From contig CP048724.1 of NCBI GenBank assembly GCA_022641835.1, positions 310,001 to 374,000 on the forward strand: a DNA stretch of 64,000 bases. The letters run 5' to 3'. Shown here one piece after another: positions 9,563 to 18,949 of this stretch (its first letter is position 1; each line of letters starts with the position of its first letter). The translations under genes were made by a program, and so were the position numbers. The notes under the pieces are model-generated. The model did not search any database, was not told the DNA's origin, and saw nothing but the letters and a program-made list of their open reading frames with translations. The DNA comes from Petasospora fabianii. Lineage: Eukaryota; Ascomycota; Saccharomycetes; Phaffomycetales; Wickerhamomycetaceae.

Positions 9563-12460
9563 TCAAGCAAGGAACAAAAGGGCCAAAACACCAGCGACAG
9601 CAGTACTGACAGCACTCAGCTTAACACCAGCGCCTTCAAATGTAGACACCGTGGCCACAGTAGAGCTAGGGCCAGAGCCATGGCCAGAGCCAGAGGTAGT
9701 AGCCTCACCAGAAGAGGCGCCACCTGCTGGTGTGATGGTGGACGTAACAGCAATAGTGGCCGTTGATGTTCCCTCCTCTTTACCACCAGTGGTAACAGCA
9801 GAAGCACCAGTAGAGCCAGCAGCATGGGTAGACTCACCGGTAACCTCAGAACTCAATGGGCAGTAAGTGGTGTAAACAGTCTCAACACCACCCTCAGTAG
9901 TGGTGACAACAGTGACTCCAGTAGTCACAGCTGTCTCGGTACAGCTGTCAGCATCACAGGATGTCACGGTCACAACAGTGGTAGATGGCTCATCATTGCC
10001 CTTCTGGCCGTCTGTGCTGGTAGGCAATGGGCAGTATGTGGTGTACTCAGTGACGACACCGCTGGATGTGGTGGTCACAACGGTGACACCGGTCGTGACT
10101 GGGGCCTCGGTACAAACATTATCAGAGCAGGATGTAACGGTGATCACGGTAGTGGAAACCTGGTCCTCGGTAGTGGTGGATGTGGTATTGCTAAAGCCGG
10201 GGGAAGACTCAACAGTTGACGACTCAGCGACTGAAGACTCTGACTCAGCAGCAGAAGACTCAACGGCAGAGGATTCAGCAGCAGAGGACTCGATAGCAGA
10301 AGACTCAACAGCAGAAGACTCGATAGCAGAAGACTCAACAGCAGAAGACTCAACGGCAGAGGATTCAGCAGAAGAGGACTCAACAGCAGAAGACTCAACA
10401 GCAGAAGACTCAACGGCAGAGGATTCAGCAGCAGATGAAGGTGTGATATCAGAAGCAGTGGAGGAAGAAGAACGCTCCTCAGATGAAGCGATGCCATCTG
10501 AAGAAGAAGCATCAGCTGTGATGGTGTCGGACAAGTCAAAGGAGATGGTGGCTCTCTTGACGAGCTTCGTACCGTCTGCTGTGGTAACCTCGATGTGACC
10601 ATTGATGGTCCAAGCACCTCCGCCCGTGGCCAACGCAGAAATGTCAATGGTTACCGGATCGTTTGGACCAACAGCGTAATCAATGGTGATGCTCACAGAA
10701 TCATCAGTGATGGTGATATCAGTACGCGACGTGACATCGATACCACGAACTTCAACATCGGTAGACTTGAAGTCAAATTCTGGGTTCTCTTCACCCCTAG
10801 AGAGAGCAACGGTAACAGATGTCCATGGCCCAAGCTGGCCCGGAATAGTAAGAATCCAATTCAAATTGTCACCATTGCTGGAACCTTCAAATGATGGCTC
10901 AACAGCTGCAGAGGAAGAGACAACGGCAGAAGAAGAGGAAGCCTCATCAGCAGAGGACTCAATAGCAGAGGACTCAATAGCAGAGGACACAACAGTAGAA
11001 GAGTCGGCAGCAGAAGAGGAAGCAGCGGAAGAAGATGAGACCTCAACGGAAGATGAATCGGTGGCAGAAGAAGAGGTCTCAACAGAAGAGGAAGTAGCTC
11101 CCGTGGATGACGATAACGATGTGGAAGATGACTGCTCTGAGCTGAAAGATGAGATTGACGCACTAGATGTGTCCATCGATGAGAACTCAGAAGACTCAAT
11201 GGCAGCATTCGGCCTGAAAACAACGTCCTGTGACCATTGCTCCTGACTATTACAATTATACCAGTATCCATAGACTCCGATTGCAACACATGAGTCGTAA
11301 CCTCGATCGTATGTAGTCAAGGTGAGAGTGAGTCTGGATGTTGAACAAGAGTATGAGTACAACACAACGGTTCCATTAGCCAACTCAACTCTAAACATGT
11401 AACCTGAGGCTAGTGGAGTGGATGCATTTGTCTCCATAATGAAATAAGCACCTTCTTTCAAGTTGACGTAGAACTCGCCGTCAAGGAGTCTTGCGTCATT
11501 GATTGCGTTAGTGATTTTCTTGGTCCCTGTCAACCATTGGATATCGACAACATCATCACGGTCCTCAGTGAAGTTTGCAAACATGTAAACTCTGTAAGTA
11601 TTCAGTTTAGTCTCAGGGTTCGTATGCTGGATAGTCCAAGAGGTAAAGATGACTGGGATGTCACCATCCATTTTAGTAGAGGCTGTGACAAAACAATCGG
11701 AATCTTCACCACCAGCTGTGTACTCGTAGTGGTAAGAGAGCGGTGTGGTAACGGTGTGAGTCTCAGCAGTGTAGGTAGTATCTGTGAGAGTGTTTGTGTA
11801 TGACGTAGTCGACGATGAGGAAGAAGAGGATGACGAGGATGAGGTGGAAGAAGAGGAAGAAGAGGAAGACGAGGAAGCCGAAGACGAGGAAGACGAGGAA
11901 GAGGTCGTAGTTGTGGTCGTACAGCCACCAGTGTATTCACATGCTTGCAAACCAGTATCAATGGTGTATGAATCAGTCAATGTAGTAGAGCATCTCAAAG
12001 TACCAGTTGGCTCAGTAGAAAGAGTACCACAAGCGGCAAGAGCAGAAGAAACGTAACCACCATAGTACTTCCAAAGTGTCCATCCACAGTTCATACAAGA
12101 TGGGTACTGCTTGACAAACTTGGAGTCATCAGCGCAAAGACAAGTCGTGTTGTAAGGACCAGCGTACTGGTTCTCTTTGTTCTCGGAACAGGCAGAACCG
12201 TAGATGATGAGCATACCACAAGAAGCGTGACATCCGATAGTAGCACAGTCATCCTCGGACGCAGCGAGAGCATAGGCCTCTGGATCTGGATGGGCAATAG
12301 CAACAGCCTCAGCATAGGCGTCAGCAAAGGCGACAGCTGCGGCTGCTGCTGCTGGGTTAGCGTTGGCCCATGGGAGTGCCTCTGGCTGAGGAGCAGGAGC
12401 TGCAGCACCAAGAGCCATGGCTCCTGATACTGCAACACCAATTAAGCGAGTGAATAGCAT
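9563..12460 (-). CDS. GPI-anchored adhesin-like wall protein with ten-cysteine N-terminal module
   Basis: 965 residues. Order of parts: signal peptide ([21 protein letters not shown]); the same spacer plus ten-cysteine module as the small secreted proteins ([51 protein letters not shown]); a poly-Ser/Thr stretch; a globular region of about 200 residues ([17 protein letters not shown] to [10 protein letters not shown]); Ser-rich linker; a second folded region ([18 protein letters not shown] to [11 protein letters not shown]); an [10 protein letters not shown] repeat stalk; two flocculin-like repeats (VTSC...[10 protein letters not shown]...VYTTYCPL); and a C-terminal hydrophobic tail ([12 protein letters not shown]) typical of GPI attachment. 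This is adhesin/flocculin architecture on the cell surface; the ligand is unknown. A TATA element on this strand lies near 12530. It sits between members B and C, in opposite orientation. Confidence 0.88.
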   Translation of the reverse strand: MLFTRLIGVAVSGAMALGAAAPAPQPEALPWANANPAAAAAAVAFADAYAEAVAIAHPDPEAYALAASEDDCATIGCHASCGMLIIYGSACSENKENQYAGPYNTTCLCADDSKFVKQYPSCMNCGWTLWKYYGGYVSSALAACGTLSTEPTGTLRCSTTLTDSYTIDTGLQACEYTGGCTTTTTTSSSSSSSSASSSSSSSSSSTSSSSSSSSSSSTTSYTNTLTDTTYTAETHTVTTPLSYHYEYTAGGEDSDCFVTASTKMDGDIPVIFTSWTIQHTNPETKLNTYRVYMFANFTEDRDDVVDIQWLTGTKKITNAINDARLLDGEFYVNLKEGAYFIMETNASTPLASGYMFRVELANGTVVLYSYSCSTSRLTLTLTTYDRGYDSCVAIGVYGYWYNCNSQEQWSQDVVFRPNAAIESSEFSSMDTSSASISSFSSEQSSSTSLSSSTGATSSSVETSSSATDSSSVEVSSSSAASSSAADSSTVVSSAIESSAIESSADEASSSSAVVSSSAAVEPSFEGSSNGDNLNWILTIPGQLGPWTSVTVALSRGEENPEFDFKSTDVEVRGIDVTSRTDITITDDSVSITIDYAVGPNDPVTIDISALATGGGAWTINGHIEVTTADGTKLVKRATISFDLSDTITADASSSDGIASSEERSSSSTASDITPSSAAESSAVESSAVESSAVESSSAESSAVESSAVESSAIESSAVESSAIESSAAESSAVESSAAESESSVAESSTVESSPGFSNTTSTTTEDQVSTTVITVTSCSDNVCTEAPVTTGVTVVTTTSSGVVTEYTTYCPLPTSTDGQKGNDEPSTTVVTVTSCDADSCTETAVTTGVTVVTTTEGGVETVYTTYCPLSSEVTGESTHAAGSTGASAVTTGGKEEGTSTATIAVTSTITPAGGASSGEATTSGSGHGSGPSSTVATVSTFEGAGVKLSAVSTAVAGVLALLFLA
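10205..10440 (-). repeat. ESSA(V/I/A) 15-bp coding tandem repeat
   Basis: About fifteen copies of a 15-bp unit encoding Glu-Ser-Ser-Ala-Val/Ile/Ala form a serine-rich stalk in the adhesin. Such intragenic repeats commonly change copy number in yeast adhesins. Confidence 0.85.
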
Positions 12461-12923
12461 GTTTCAGCGGTAGTGGGTGAAGATTGAAGAGCTTCTCGCA
12501 TTGGAAGATAACATTATGGGGAATGTGGTGTATATAAAGGGTTGGCATCTTGTTGTATGTACGACGCGAGCTCGAGACCGGGTGTGTTTTGAAGAGATGC
12601 ATAATGGCACCTTTGTATCCTTGGCAACTAGGGTTAACCGATAAAGACGAAAAAATTCAACTCACAGAAGTTACAGTTCAAACCTGGGCAATACATTACC
12701 AGTTCACGAAGCTAGCTTGTCTCCAGATTTCCATCCGTCAGCTGCTTTTTCGAGCTTCGCTTACCCCACATAACACATAGCGACGCCCATATCCTGGAGG
12801 CTGGTTAGAAAAGCAGCAAGCCCTGGGCTTGCGAGTGTCAAGTGCCAAAAGACGGGACTGCCTCCCAACTTACAAACGTGCTTACTCATGCGCAGCCACT
12901 CTCCTACCTTGGCAGATGGTCGA

Positions 12924-12983
12924 GCCTATCGCATTCCCGGTGAGTGTGGTTTCGGGTGTGCTTTAGGGAATCTTATCGGTCTT
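12924..12983. repeat. Duplicated adhesin-upstream segment, copy 1
   Basis: 60 bp running from GCCTATCGCATTC to GGAATCTTATCGGTCTT, matched with few differences at 14379-14435. It lies about 465 bp upstream of the adhesin start; copy 2 lies about 415 bp upstream of the adhesin relic. Confidence 0.8.
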
Positions 12984-13084
12984 TGTTAGGAGTTTTTACG
13001 AGAAAGGGCTGACTGGCCGCCGCAGTGTTTTTGCATCTGAAGGGGGAGTCTCAAAAGGTGGTTCAGTAGTACAGATATCTGAGA

Positions 13085-13965
13085 CTCTTGTATGTAAGGT
13101 TGTATAGGTAGAGGTGGTGGTGATTCCATCCTCTGTGTACGTTATTGAATCGGATCAACACCCGAGCCCCGAAGCTAGGTCGGACCATTTAGGGTGATCT
13201 AGGTATAAGATCTAGAACCGATTAAACTTGCTAGGATTATTTGTATGTGAGAGGTGGCTTTTATTATCGAGGGGAATGTTGATATAGCTTTGAAGCAGCC
13301 ACCAGTTGTGGAGAAAGCAAGAGTTACGCGTCAATCTTGCCTTTAGGGGTGCAGCTGCATCTCTGAACCGCAGTGCATGCCACGGGCTCATAACTTTCCG
13401 CTCCCCACATCACTTAACATAACATCAGTTTTTGATAATTCAAGGTATTGCTGATGATTTCAAGTATCATTCTACCTCGTTTTTATCTTGTACAGCAGAT
13501 CACTTTTACCGCTACGTACTCATTAGCACTTAGGAAACGCCAACCAGTGGGCCTGCATTCGTTCTAGATCGTAATTACACTTCATCTATTTATACTCTAT
13601 AAAATCTAACCGTACACAGCTTCATACCAGATATTTGGCCTTTGAAAGTCAATTCGTGAGGATGCAGAAGAACGACAAGAGAAGACAAAATGTAACCACA
13701 GTAGTCCAGACAGTTCATCCTCGGCTCAGAACAATGTTGGGCACTGCTTAGGAAAACTGAGACCTTCTGAGCAGAGACGAGTAGTATCCACCGCACTGGC
13801 TCTCACTATTCTAGGAGCACTCAGAGCCATAACTGATTAGCAACCCACAAGCAGAGTGGGAACCGACAGCGCAGTCATCCTCGGAGGCAGACTGACAGTT
13901 GGCCCAGAATTTGGGTGGGCAATAGCAACAGCCTCAGCATAGGCATCAGCAGAGGCAATGGCACC
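13085..13965 (-). pseudogene. Decayed tandem duplicate of the adhesin gene
   Basis: Three patches match the intact adhesin in the same order and strand. 13870-13963 matches the spacer and first cysteines, including 28 identical bases (13917-13944 versus 12292-12319). 13685-13715 resembles the CMNCGW...GGYV part. 13085-13150 reads like the flocculin-type repeat (SITYTEDGITTTSTYTT). No long open frame survives. With the duplicated upstream segment, this points to tandem duplication of adhesin plus promoter followed by decay and internal loss. The first patch is firm; the 3'-most patch is weaker. Confidence 0.65.
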
Positions 13966-14378
13966 TCTAGAAAAACTTCACCACACGAACGGCATCAGCA
14001 ACAGTAAGTTGAGGTTATCGAATGTATCATGAAGAGAGACTCATCAATGAGGAGCTTGTATGCGAAAGCGAGCGCAGGAGTGCCTCCAAGAATGGAGGGT
14101 GCTTTGAGGACACGCTGGAAAGACCTTGGAAGTTGAGGTAGCTTATGGAAGCTCTCATATTTCCATATTAATGTAGATGGAGAACATTTCAGATTATGAA
14201 AGAGTTGCTAACTTCGAAGACGGTTTGCAAGCTGTGTTCTTCACTCATAAACTGTGTTGACCCCCACCTGACGGCACACATGACTGGATAGACAATTCCT
14301 CAGGCATTCACTTACAAATTTGGCGTGCTGAATTACTGGCCTGGTCACATATCATTGCCCACATTTGCAGGATTTCCA

Positions 14379-14435
14379 GCCTATCGCATTCTTGTGGACG
14401 ATTTCGGGTGTGCCTTGGGGAATCTTATCGGTCTT
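14379..14435. repeat. Duplicated adhesin-upstream segment, copy 2
   Basis: 57 bp matching 12924-12983, with ATCGCATTC, TTTCGGGTGTG and GGAATCTTATCGGTCTT conserved. It marks the promoter side of the decayed adhesin duplicate. Confidence 0.8.
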
Positions 14436-15608
14436 CGGCTGCAACCCTTAGACAGCGTCTAAAATCCGATTTCTTGGCCTGTTTTAGAAGAACCTTAACT
14501 TAGAAGTTAGTAGGTGAGGTTAATCTGCAGCCCTTTCCTAGATGGCGATGGCCGGCCTATGCTAAATGATATCTATGTACAACTTGAAGCGCGAGGAGCA
14601 CTACAGTGACAGTGTGTTGTACGACCTATACGCTCTTCTAATCATTATTCAGTCTACCGAAGGTATATTTTCCTATGCTTCCTACAGTAGGACAACCAAG
14701 AACTGAGGTGGGAGTTGAGACAGTGGAGTATTGGGTGTGCTAGGAGATATACACCTGAGACATCCCCCCGCGCCCTTCCCTCTCTTTCCCGATCTTGATC
14801 AGATCCTACTGTAACGCACCCAAGTCTTACCTTTGCTCTAGATTACAAGGCTTGGTCTCGAGAGTCGAACATATTTGAAGCTTCACAGCATTCAGATTAG
14901 ACAAGATACGCTGGTATCGGCATCTCGACTAGATTCTTCAATGCACTAATTCCGGCCCTGCAGCTACTGTTTAAACCACTAAGGTTAGTTCCTCAATATT
15001 TGAGCCCAATTGAGGCGGAACTGACTGATCTACTGCGTTATTTTGGGATGCTTAATCTGACTGTCAGATCGAGCCGTGAGCTCATACAGAACACGCGGCC
15101 AAGATATCATCTTTAACTACTTGGCCCATGCATGAAGGGTCGTGGGTAAATGGCACACTCTTATTGTCTGGTAGTAGCTCGACATTTCGTATAATCAGCT
15201 GTGTGGTACACTCTCTTTTTAGATAATGTTTTGTGTCAGTTGTTTGTATCACTGAAGTATTAAGTACTCAAGTAATCCTGAATGTTTATCGTACGATGGT
15301 TCACCAGTCATCCCCTTGCCTTCGACTGGATCAGGGTTCATGAGCTGCAGGCTGTAGTGCAGATCTTTGACGCCATGCGCTCCTAATTTCGAGCCAGTGA
15401 TAGAACGTTTCAAGAAACTGTTAGTGGTATACTCTGTATAACCCGTCCTCCTGGGTGTTACACCTCTTCCGAGATCATTGAACCATCTCCCATTGAAATG
15501 TGGGTGTGCACCCAGACAGAACTCAGATATAAATATGTGGTATTATCCCTTTCAAAATAGCCCTGTTACTTACTACACTAAATCTCAACTTACATCATCC
15601 AAGAAACC

Positions 15609-16142
15609 ATGAAGTTCTCCACTGCTATTCTCACCGCTGCCATCGCTGCCATCGTCACTGCTGCTCCATCTGCTGAGCCTCTTCCATGGGCTAAGGCAAA
15701 CCCACAGGCCTCTGCTGCTGCTCAGGCCTATGCTGATGCCTTTGCTGAAGCTGTCGCCATCGGCCACGCTGACCCAGAGGCCTACGCTCTTGCCGCTTCC
15801 GCTGATGACTGTGCCACCATTGCCTGTCACGCTGCCTGTGGTCAGATGATCATCGCTGGTCAGGCCTGTTCCGAAGGTGAAAACACCTTTGCAGGCCCAT
15901 ACGATGGCAGTTGTCTCTGCGGATCACCTGACACTGAGTTCCTGTCCTTTTATGAGTCCTGTATGGACTGTGGTTGGACTTTGTGGAAGTACTACTCTCC
16001 TTACTTGTCTGCCGCCTTGGCCAAATGCCACGCCGAGGACTCCCAGTACTCCACTGAACCAACTGGTACCTCCAGATGTTCCACCACCTTGACTGATTCT
16101 TACACTATGGACACTGGTATCAACTACTCCACCTATCTCTGA
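15609..16142 (+). CDS. Small secreted ten-cysteine protein, family member C
   Basis: 177 residues: signal peptide MKFSTAILTAAIAAIVTAAPSAEP, spacer with LPWAKANPQ and [17 protein letters not shown], then ten cysteines ([51 protein letters not shown]), ending NYSTYL. The N-terminal half is almost the same DNA as member B (173 consecutive identical bases, 15693-15865). The second half differs at many sites between CSE/CSQ and DCGW, as expected from partial gene conversion or recent duplication with a faster-changing 3' half. No anchor or known domain. Function unknown; extracellular location inferred from the signal peptide and cysteines. Confidence 0.85.
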   Translation: MKFSTAILTAAIAAIVTAAPSAEPLPWAKANPQASAAAQAYADAFAEAVAIGHADPEAYALAASADDCATIACHAACGQMIIAGQACSEGENTFAGPYDGSCLCGSPDTEFLSFYESCMDCGWTLWKYYSPYLSAALAKCHAEDSQYSTEPTGTSRCSTTLTDSYTMDTGINYSTYL

Positions 16143-16259
16143 GTGTCATAGCGCTATAGTTTACGGACGTTATACTGTCCCCCACACACACAAATAAAAC
16201 GCTACTTTTAGCTCTAGCTCTCAACGTATAAATGAATGCGACTCCGCTTTAATCCGAAT

Positions 16260-16312
16260 TTCGCGAATTTCGCGACTTTATGCAAACCCCGACTTTTCGC
16301 GAAGTTCGCGAA
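16260..16312. promoter_or_regulatory. Four spaced TTCGCGA(A/C) palindromes upstream of IDH1
   Basis: TTCGCGAA or TTCGCGAC occurs at 16260, 16269, 16296 and 16305: two pairs with 9-bp start spacing, the pairs 36 bp apart. This looks like a multi-site operator about 225-280 bp before IDH1. The cognate factor is unknown to me. One more TTCGCGAA is in the SRX1 promoter (36922-36929). Confidence 0.5.
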
Positions 16313-16345
16313 CTCGTTTTGTGACTCGTCCATAGAGGTCAAAGG

Positions 16346-16352
16346 TCACGTG
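16346..16352. promoter_or_regulatory. TCACGTG E-box upstream of IDH1
   Basis: GTCACGTG fits the Cbf1 consensus RTCACGTG, 186 bp before the IDH1 start. Function is inferred from the motif only. Confidence 0.35.
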
Positions 16353-16537
16353 CACCGAGTTTTCCGTATTCGGCTCCTCTGCGTGATCACTCTCTGATTC
16401 TCGGTCCCGAGTTTGCGAATAGTCGGTGGAGCATCCCCAAGGAGTTTTAAAAGACACACACACACACAAATCTTCTGCTCAGGCCCACCCTGCGATCCCC
16501 GTTCCCCACGCACCACACACGACCGTAACATACCACC

Positions 16538-17623
16538 ATGCTCAGATCCTCCCTCAAGACGCAGTCCAAGAGATCTTTTGCCACGGTCTCCGAGAGCCTC
16601 TTGCCAAAGAAGTACGGAGGCAGATACACCGTCACCCTCCTTCCAGGTGATGGTATCGGAAAGGAGATCACTGGCTCAGTTGTTGAGATCTTCAAGGCCG
16701 AGAAGCTTCCAATCGACTGGGAGACTATCAATGTCACCGGTGCCGAGGGCTCCAAGGAAGGTGTCAAGGAAGCTGTTGAATCCTTGAAGAGAAACAAGGT
16801 TGGTCTTAAGGGTATCTGGCACACTGATGTCACCCAGTCTGGACACGGTTCTTTGAATGTCGCTTTCAGAAAAGAGCTCGACATTTACGCCTCTTTGTCC
16901 TTGATCAAGAACATTCCAGGTGTTAAGACTAGAATGGATGGCATTGACCTCGTCTTGATCAGAGAGAACACCGAAGGTGAATACTCTGGTTTGGAGCACG
17001 AATCCGTCCCAGGTGTCGTCGAGTCCTTGAAGATCATTACCAAGATGAAATCCGAGAGAATTGCCAAGTTTGCCTTTGACTTTGCCAAGAAGAACAACAG
17101 AAAGACCGTCACCGCTGTGCACAAGGCTAACATTATGAAGTTGGCTGATGGTCTCTTCAGAGAGACAGTCAAGACCATTGGTGCTACCCAGTACCCAGAG
17201 ATTAACGTCAAGGACATTATTGTCGACAACGCCTCCATGCAGGCTGTCTCTAACCCACAGCAATTCGACGTGCTGGTCACTCCAAACTTGTACGGTGCTA
17301 TTTTGTCCAACATTGGTACTGCCCTCATTGGTGGTCCAGGTTTGGTTCCAGGTGCTAACTACGGTAGAGAGTACGCCGTCTTTGAGCCAGGTTCTAGACA
17401 CGTTGGTTTGGACATTGAAGGTAAGGGCGTCGCCAACCCAACTGCCATGATCTTGTCCTCTGCTTTGATGTTGAGACACTTGGGTCTTGACGAGTCTGCT
17501 GACAGAATCTCCGATGCCGTCTACAAGGTTATTGCTGAGGGTAAGACCACCACTAAGGACATTGGTGGTTCTGCTTCTACCCAAGAGTTCACCAAGGCCG
17601 TCATTGACAAGTTGAACGCCTAA
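16538..17623 (+). CDS. IDH1: NAD-dependent isocitrate dehydrogenase subunit 1, mitochondrial
   Basis: 361 residues. Regulatory subunit of the TCA-cycle NAD-isocitrate dehydrogenase octamer, partnered with IDH2. A basic mitochondrial presequence (MLRSSLKTQSKRSFATVSE) precedes the conserved start LPKKYGGRYTVTLLPGDGIG. Motifs: HTDVTQSGHGSLNVAFRK, IRENTEGEYSGLEHESVPGVVESLK, AVHKANIMK, IIVDNASMQ, FDVLVTPNLYGAILSNIG, GPGLVPGANYG, FEPGSRHVGLDI and NPTAMILSS. The VTQSGHGSLN version of the substrate loop (Gly/His where catalytic subunits have Ser/Arg) and overall closeness to yeast Idh1 choose subunit 1 over IDH2. A CTG codon encodes the conserved Leu in FDVLV. Confidence 0.96.
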   Translation: MLRSSLKTQSKRSFATVSESLLPKKYGGRYTVTLLPGDGIGKEITGSVVEIFKAEKLPIDWETINVTGAEGSKEGVKEAVESLKRNKVGLKGIWHTDVTQSGHGSLNVAFRKELDIYASLSLIKNIPGVKTRMDGIDLVLIRENTEGEYSGLEHESVPGVVESLKIITKMKSERIAKFAFDFAKKNNRKTVTAVHKANIMKLADGLFRETVKTIGATQYPEINVKDIIVDNASMQAVSNPQQFDVLVTPNLYGAILSNIGTALIGGPGLVPGANYGREYAVFEPGSRHVGLDIEGKGVANPTAMILSSALMLRHLGLDESADRISDAVYKVIAEGKTTTKDIGGSASTQEFTKAVIDKLNA

Positions 17624-18072
17624 GTATGATGCTATCTGAAGACACCCCTAACACCAAAAAAAAAAACTCCCTTACTCGAACGCACATCTATAGATCCCAT
17701 CCTACACACTTGGTTCTTCCAAGTGTGCTATTTATGTTACATTAGTGATTTATTCTACGACTCCGTTACACCTCATGAACTCATATAGAATTCATTAGCC
17801 ACCTGAGGGACTCCTAACGCCCCTTGGATCACAATCGGATCATCTCCTCGCTCATAAGCAGAGCCTCTCCTAAAGGCTCCCATCGCCGACTCCGGACTTG
17901 TTCAATAGCGAAGAAAAAAAAGTGTGTCCGCTACCAATTGGTCCGCGAACTCGTTGTGGACGCGTTCTCGATCTTTCTTTCGGTCAATGAGATCAAAGAA
18001 GCGACTGCAAAAGAGAAATGGTGCGATGAGCTTGTGAACCCTTCAAATCAATCTCTCAGTATCTTTAACGAC
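17624..18072. other. Intergenic IDH1-FMC1
   Basis: Contains an A-run near 17656 after IDH1 and probable FMC1 upstream sequence. The FMC1 frame is open upstream to about 17824, but with no ATG. Confidence 0.5.
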
Positions 18073-18510
18073 ATGTCAGTTGCCAAGACCGCCTACGAGA
18101 GTCTTCACAGACAATTGCTCATCAACACAAAGGCTGCTGCTAAGAAACAGAACGCCCAGGATGTGAAGAAGAGAATCGCCCTGCTGTCCTACCAACGAAT
18201 TAACGCCATCAAGGACAACCAGACGGAAAAAGTTGCAGACATCAATACTAAGCTTGCAGACTTAAAGAAGCAGACAGAAGACCCTGTCGTAGAAGTGGAC
18301 AGCAAGTTGTTAGAGGCTCTCAAGCCAACGCAAGAGACCGCACACAACGTCGAGCACATCAACGACATTGCTAACTTTTTGTCATACCAGAGAACTTACA
18401 ACGAGCTCATAGAGAGATACAATCCAGGTCTTTCCATGACACAAGAGGATAAGATCAGAAAGACGGCACACAGAGTTGGTTTCGAGCTTCCTCCAGATTA
18501 TGCGGAATGA
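18073..18510 (+). CDS. FMC1: Mitochondrial F1-ATPase assembly factor Fmc1
   Basis: 145 residues. Fmc1 acts in the mitochondrial matrix with Atp12 in assembling the F1 sector of ATP synthase, chiefly under heat stress. The C-terminal signature FLSYQRTYNELIERYNPGLSMTQEDKIRKTAHRVGFELP matches the family (an Arg-Thr-Tyr-x-Glu-Leu-x-Glu-Arg-Tyr-Asn-Pro-Gly-Leu core). The N-terminal half is helical and lysine-rich (KKRIALLSYQRINAIKD). The ATG at 18073 is the first in frame and gives a family-typical length. No classical presequence is obvious, as in S. cerevisiae Fmc1. It lies after IDH1, so two mitochondrial energy genes are adjacent. Confidence 0.82.
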   Translation: MSVAKTAYESLHRQLLINTKAAAKKQNAQDVKKRIALLSYQRINAIKDNQTEKVADINTKLADLKKQTEDPVVEVDSKLLEALKPTQETAHNVEHINDIANFLSYQRTYNELIERYNPGLSMTQEDKIRKTAHRVGFELPPDYAE

Positions 18511-18843
18511 TTATTAATGGCGGGCCCTTGTACATATAAATATCTCGTACTTATGAATTATTTTACCTTACGTTTGTGTTTTTTTGGGTACACATGTTGT
18601 TAGTATAATCCTGTCTTGTAACTTGTAAGACAATCGTTTGGCGTGTTTACAGGTCGGAGATATGAAACCCCGACTCGGTACTTCAGCGACCGATGCCCTC
18701 ACATTAGCCCCTGAGTGTCTTCAACCACACTGAGTGTGCACCATAGGCGTACACTTATCTCGTGGTTCATATAATGACTTTAAAGAGAAGACAAGCGAAC
18801 TGTTTGCTAATTAGTTAAGCAACCTCGGTTGCAATGCCGACTA

Positions 18844-18850
18844 TTACTAA
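18844..18850 (+). promoter_or_regulatory. Yap1-type response element TTACTAA upstream of OYE copy 1
   Basis: TTACTAA is a known S. cerevisiae Yap1 site; it lies 100 bp before the ATG and about 25 bp upstream of the TATA box (TATATAAA, about 18876). OYE2/OYE3 are Yap1 targets in S. cerevisiae; function here is inferred. Confidence 0.45.
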
Positions 18851-18949
18851 TCTTGATTGCGACAGTGGCGCGCTTTATATAAAGGGAGTTCCAAGTCCCC
18901 ATCGGCATCGGCACCCAAGTTACGTTTCCGATTATTATATACTACAATA

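Larger units (their letters stand above)
12461..15608. other. 3.1-kb gene-poor stretch with relics
   Basis: No intact gene recognised between the adhesin and member C. It holds the adhesin promoter, a decayed adhesin duplicate (about 13085-13965) and a duplicated promoter segment (12924-12983 and 14379-14435). The rest, including 14440-15500, shows no credible frame, tRNA or element. A TATA-like element (GATATAAATATG, about 15528) precedes member C. Confidence 0.6.

Noticed and set aside
9900-10598. 232-codon + strand frame with AEDSTAEDS repeats
   Set aside because: Antisense of the adhesin ESSAV stalk; no start context or known domain.
12461-15608. LTR or transposon remnant in the gene-poor stretch
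   Set aside because: No terminal repeats, target-site duplications or transposase/reverse-transcriptase-like frames seen; the repeats are explained by the adhesin duplication.
16676-17584. 302-codon minus-strand frame
   Set aside because: Antisense shadow of IDH1, which has full family motifs and a presequence.
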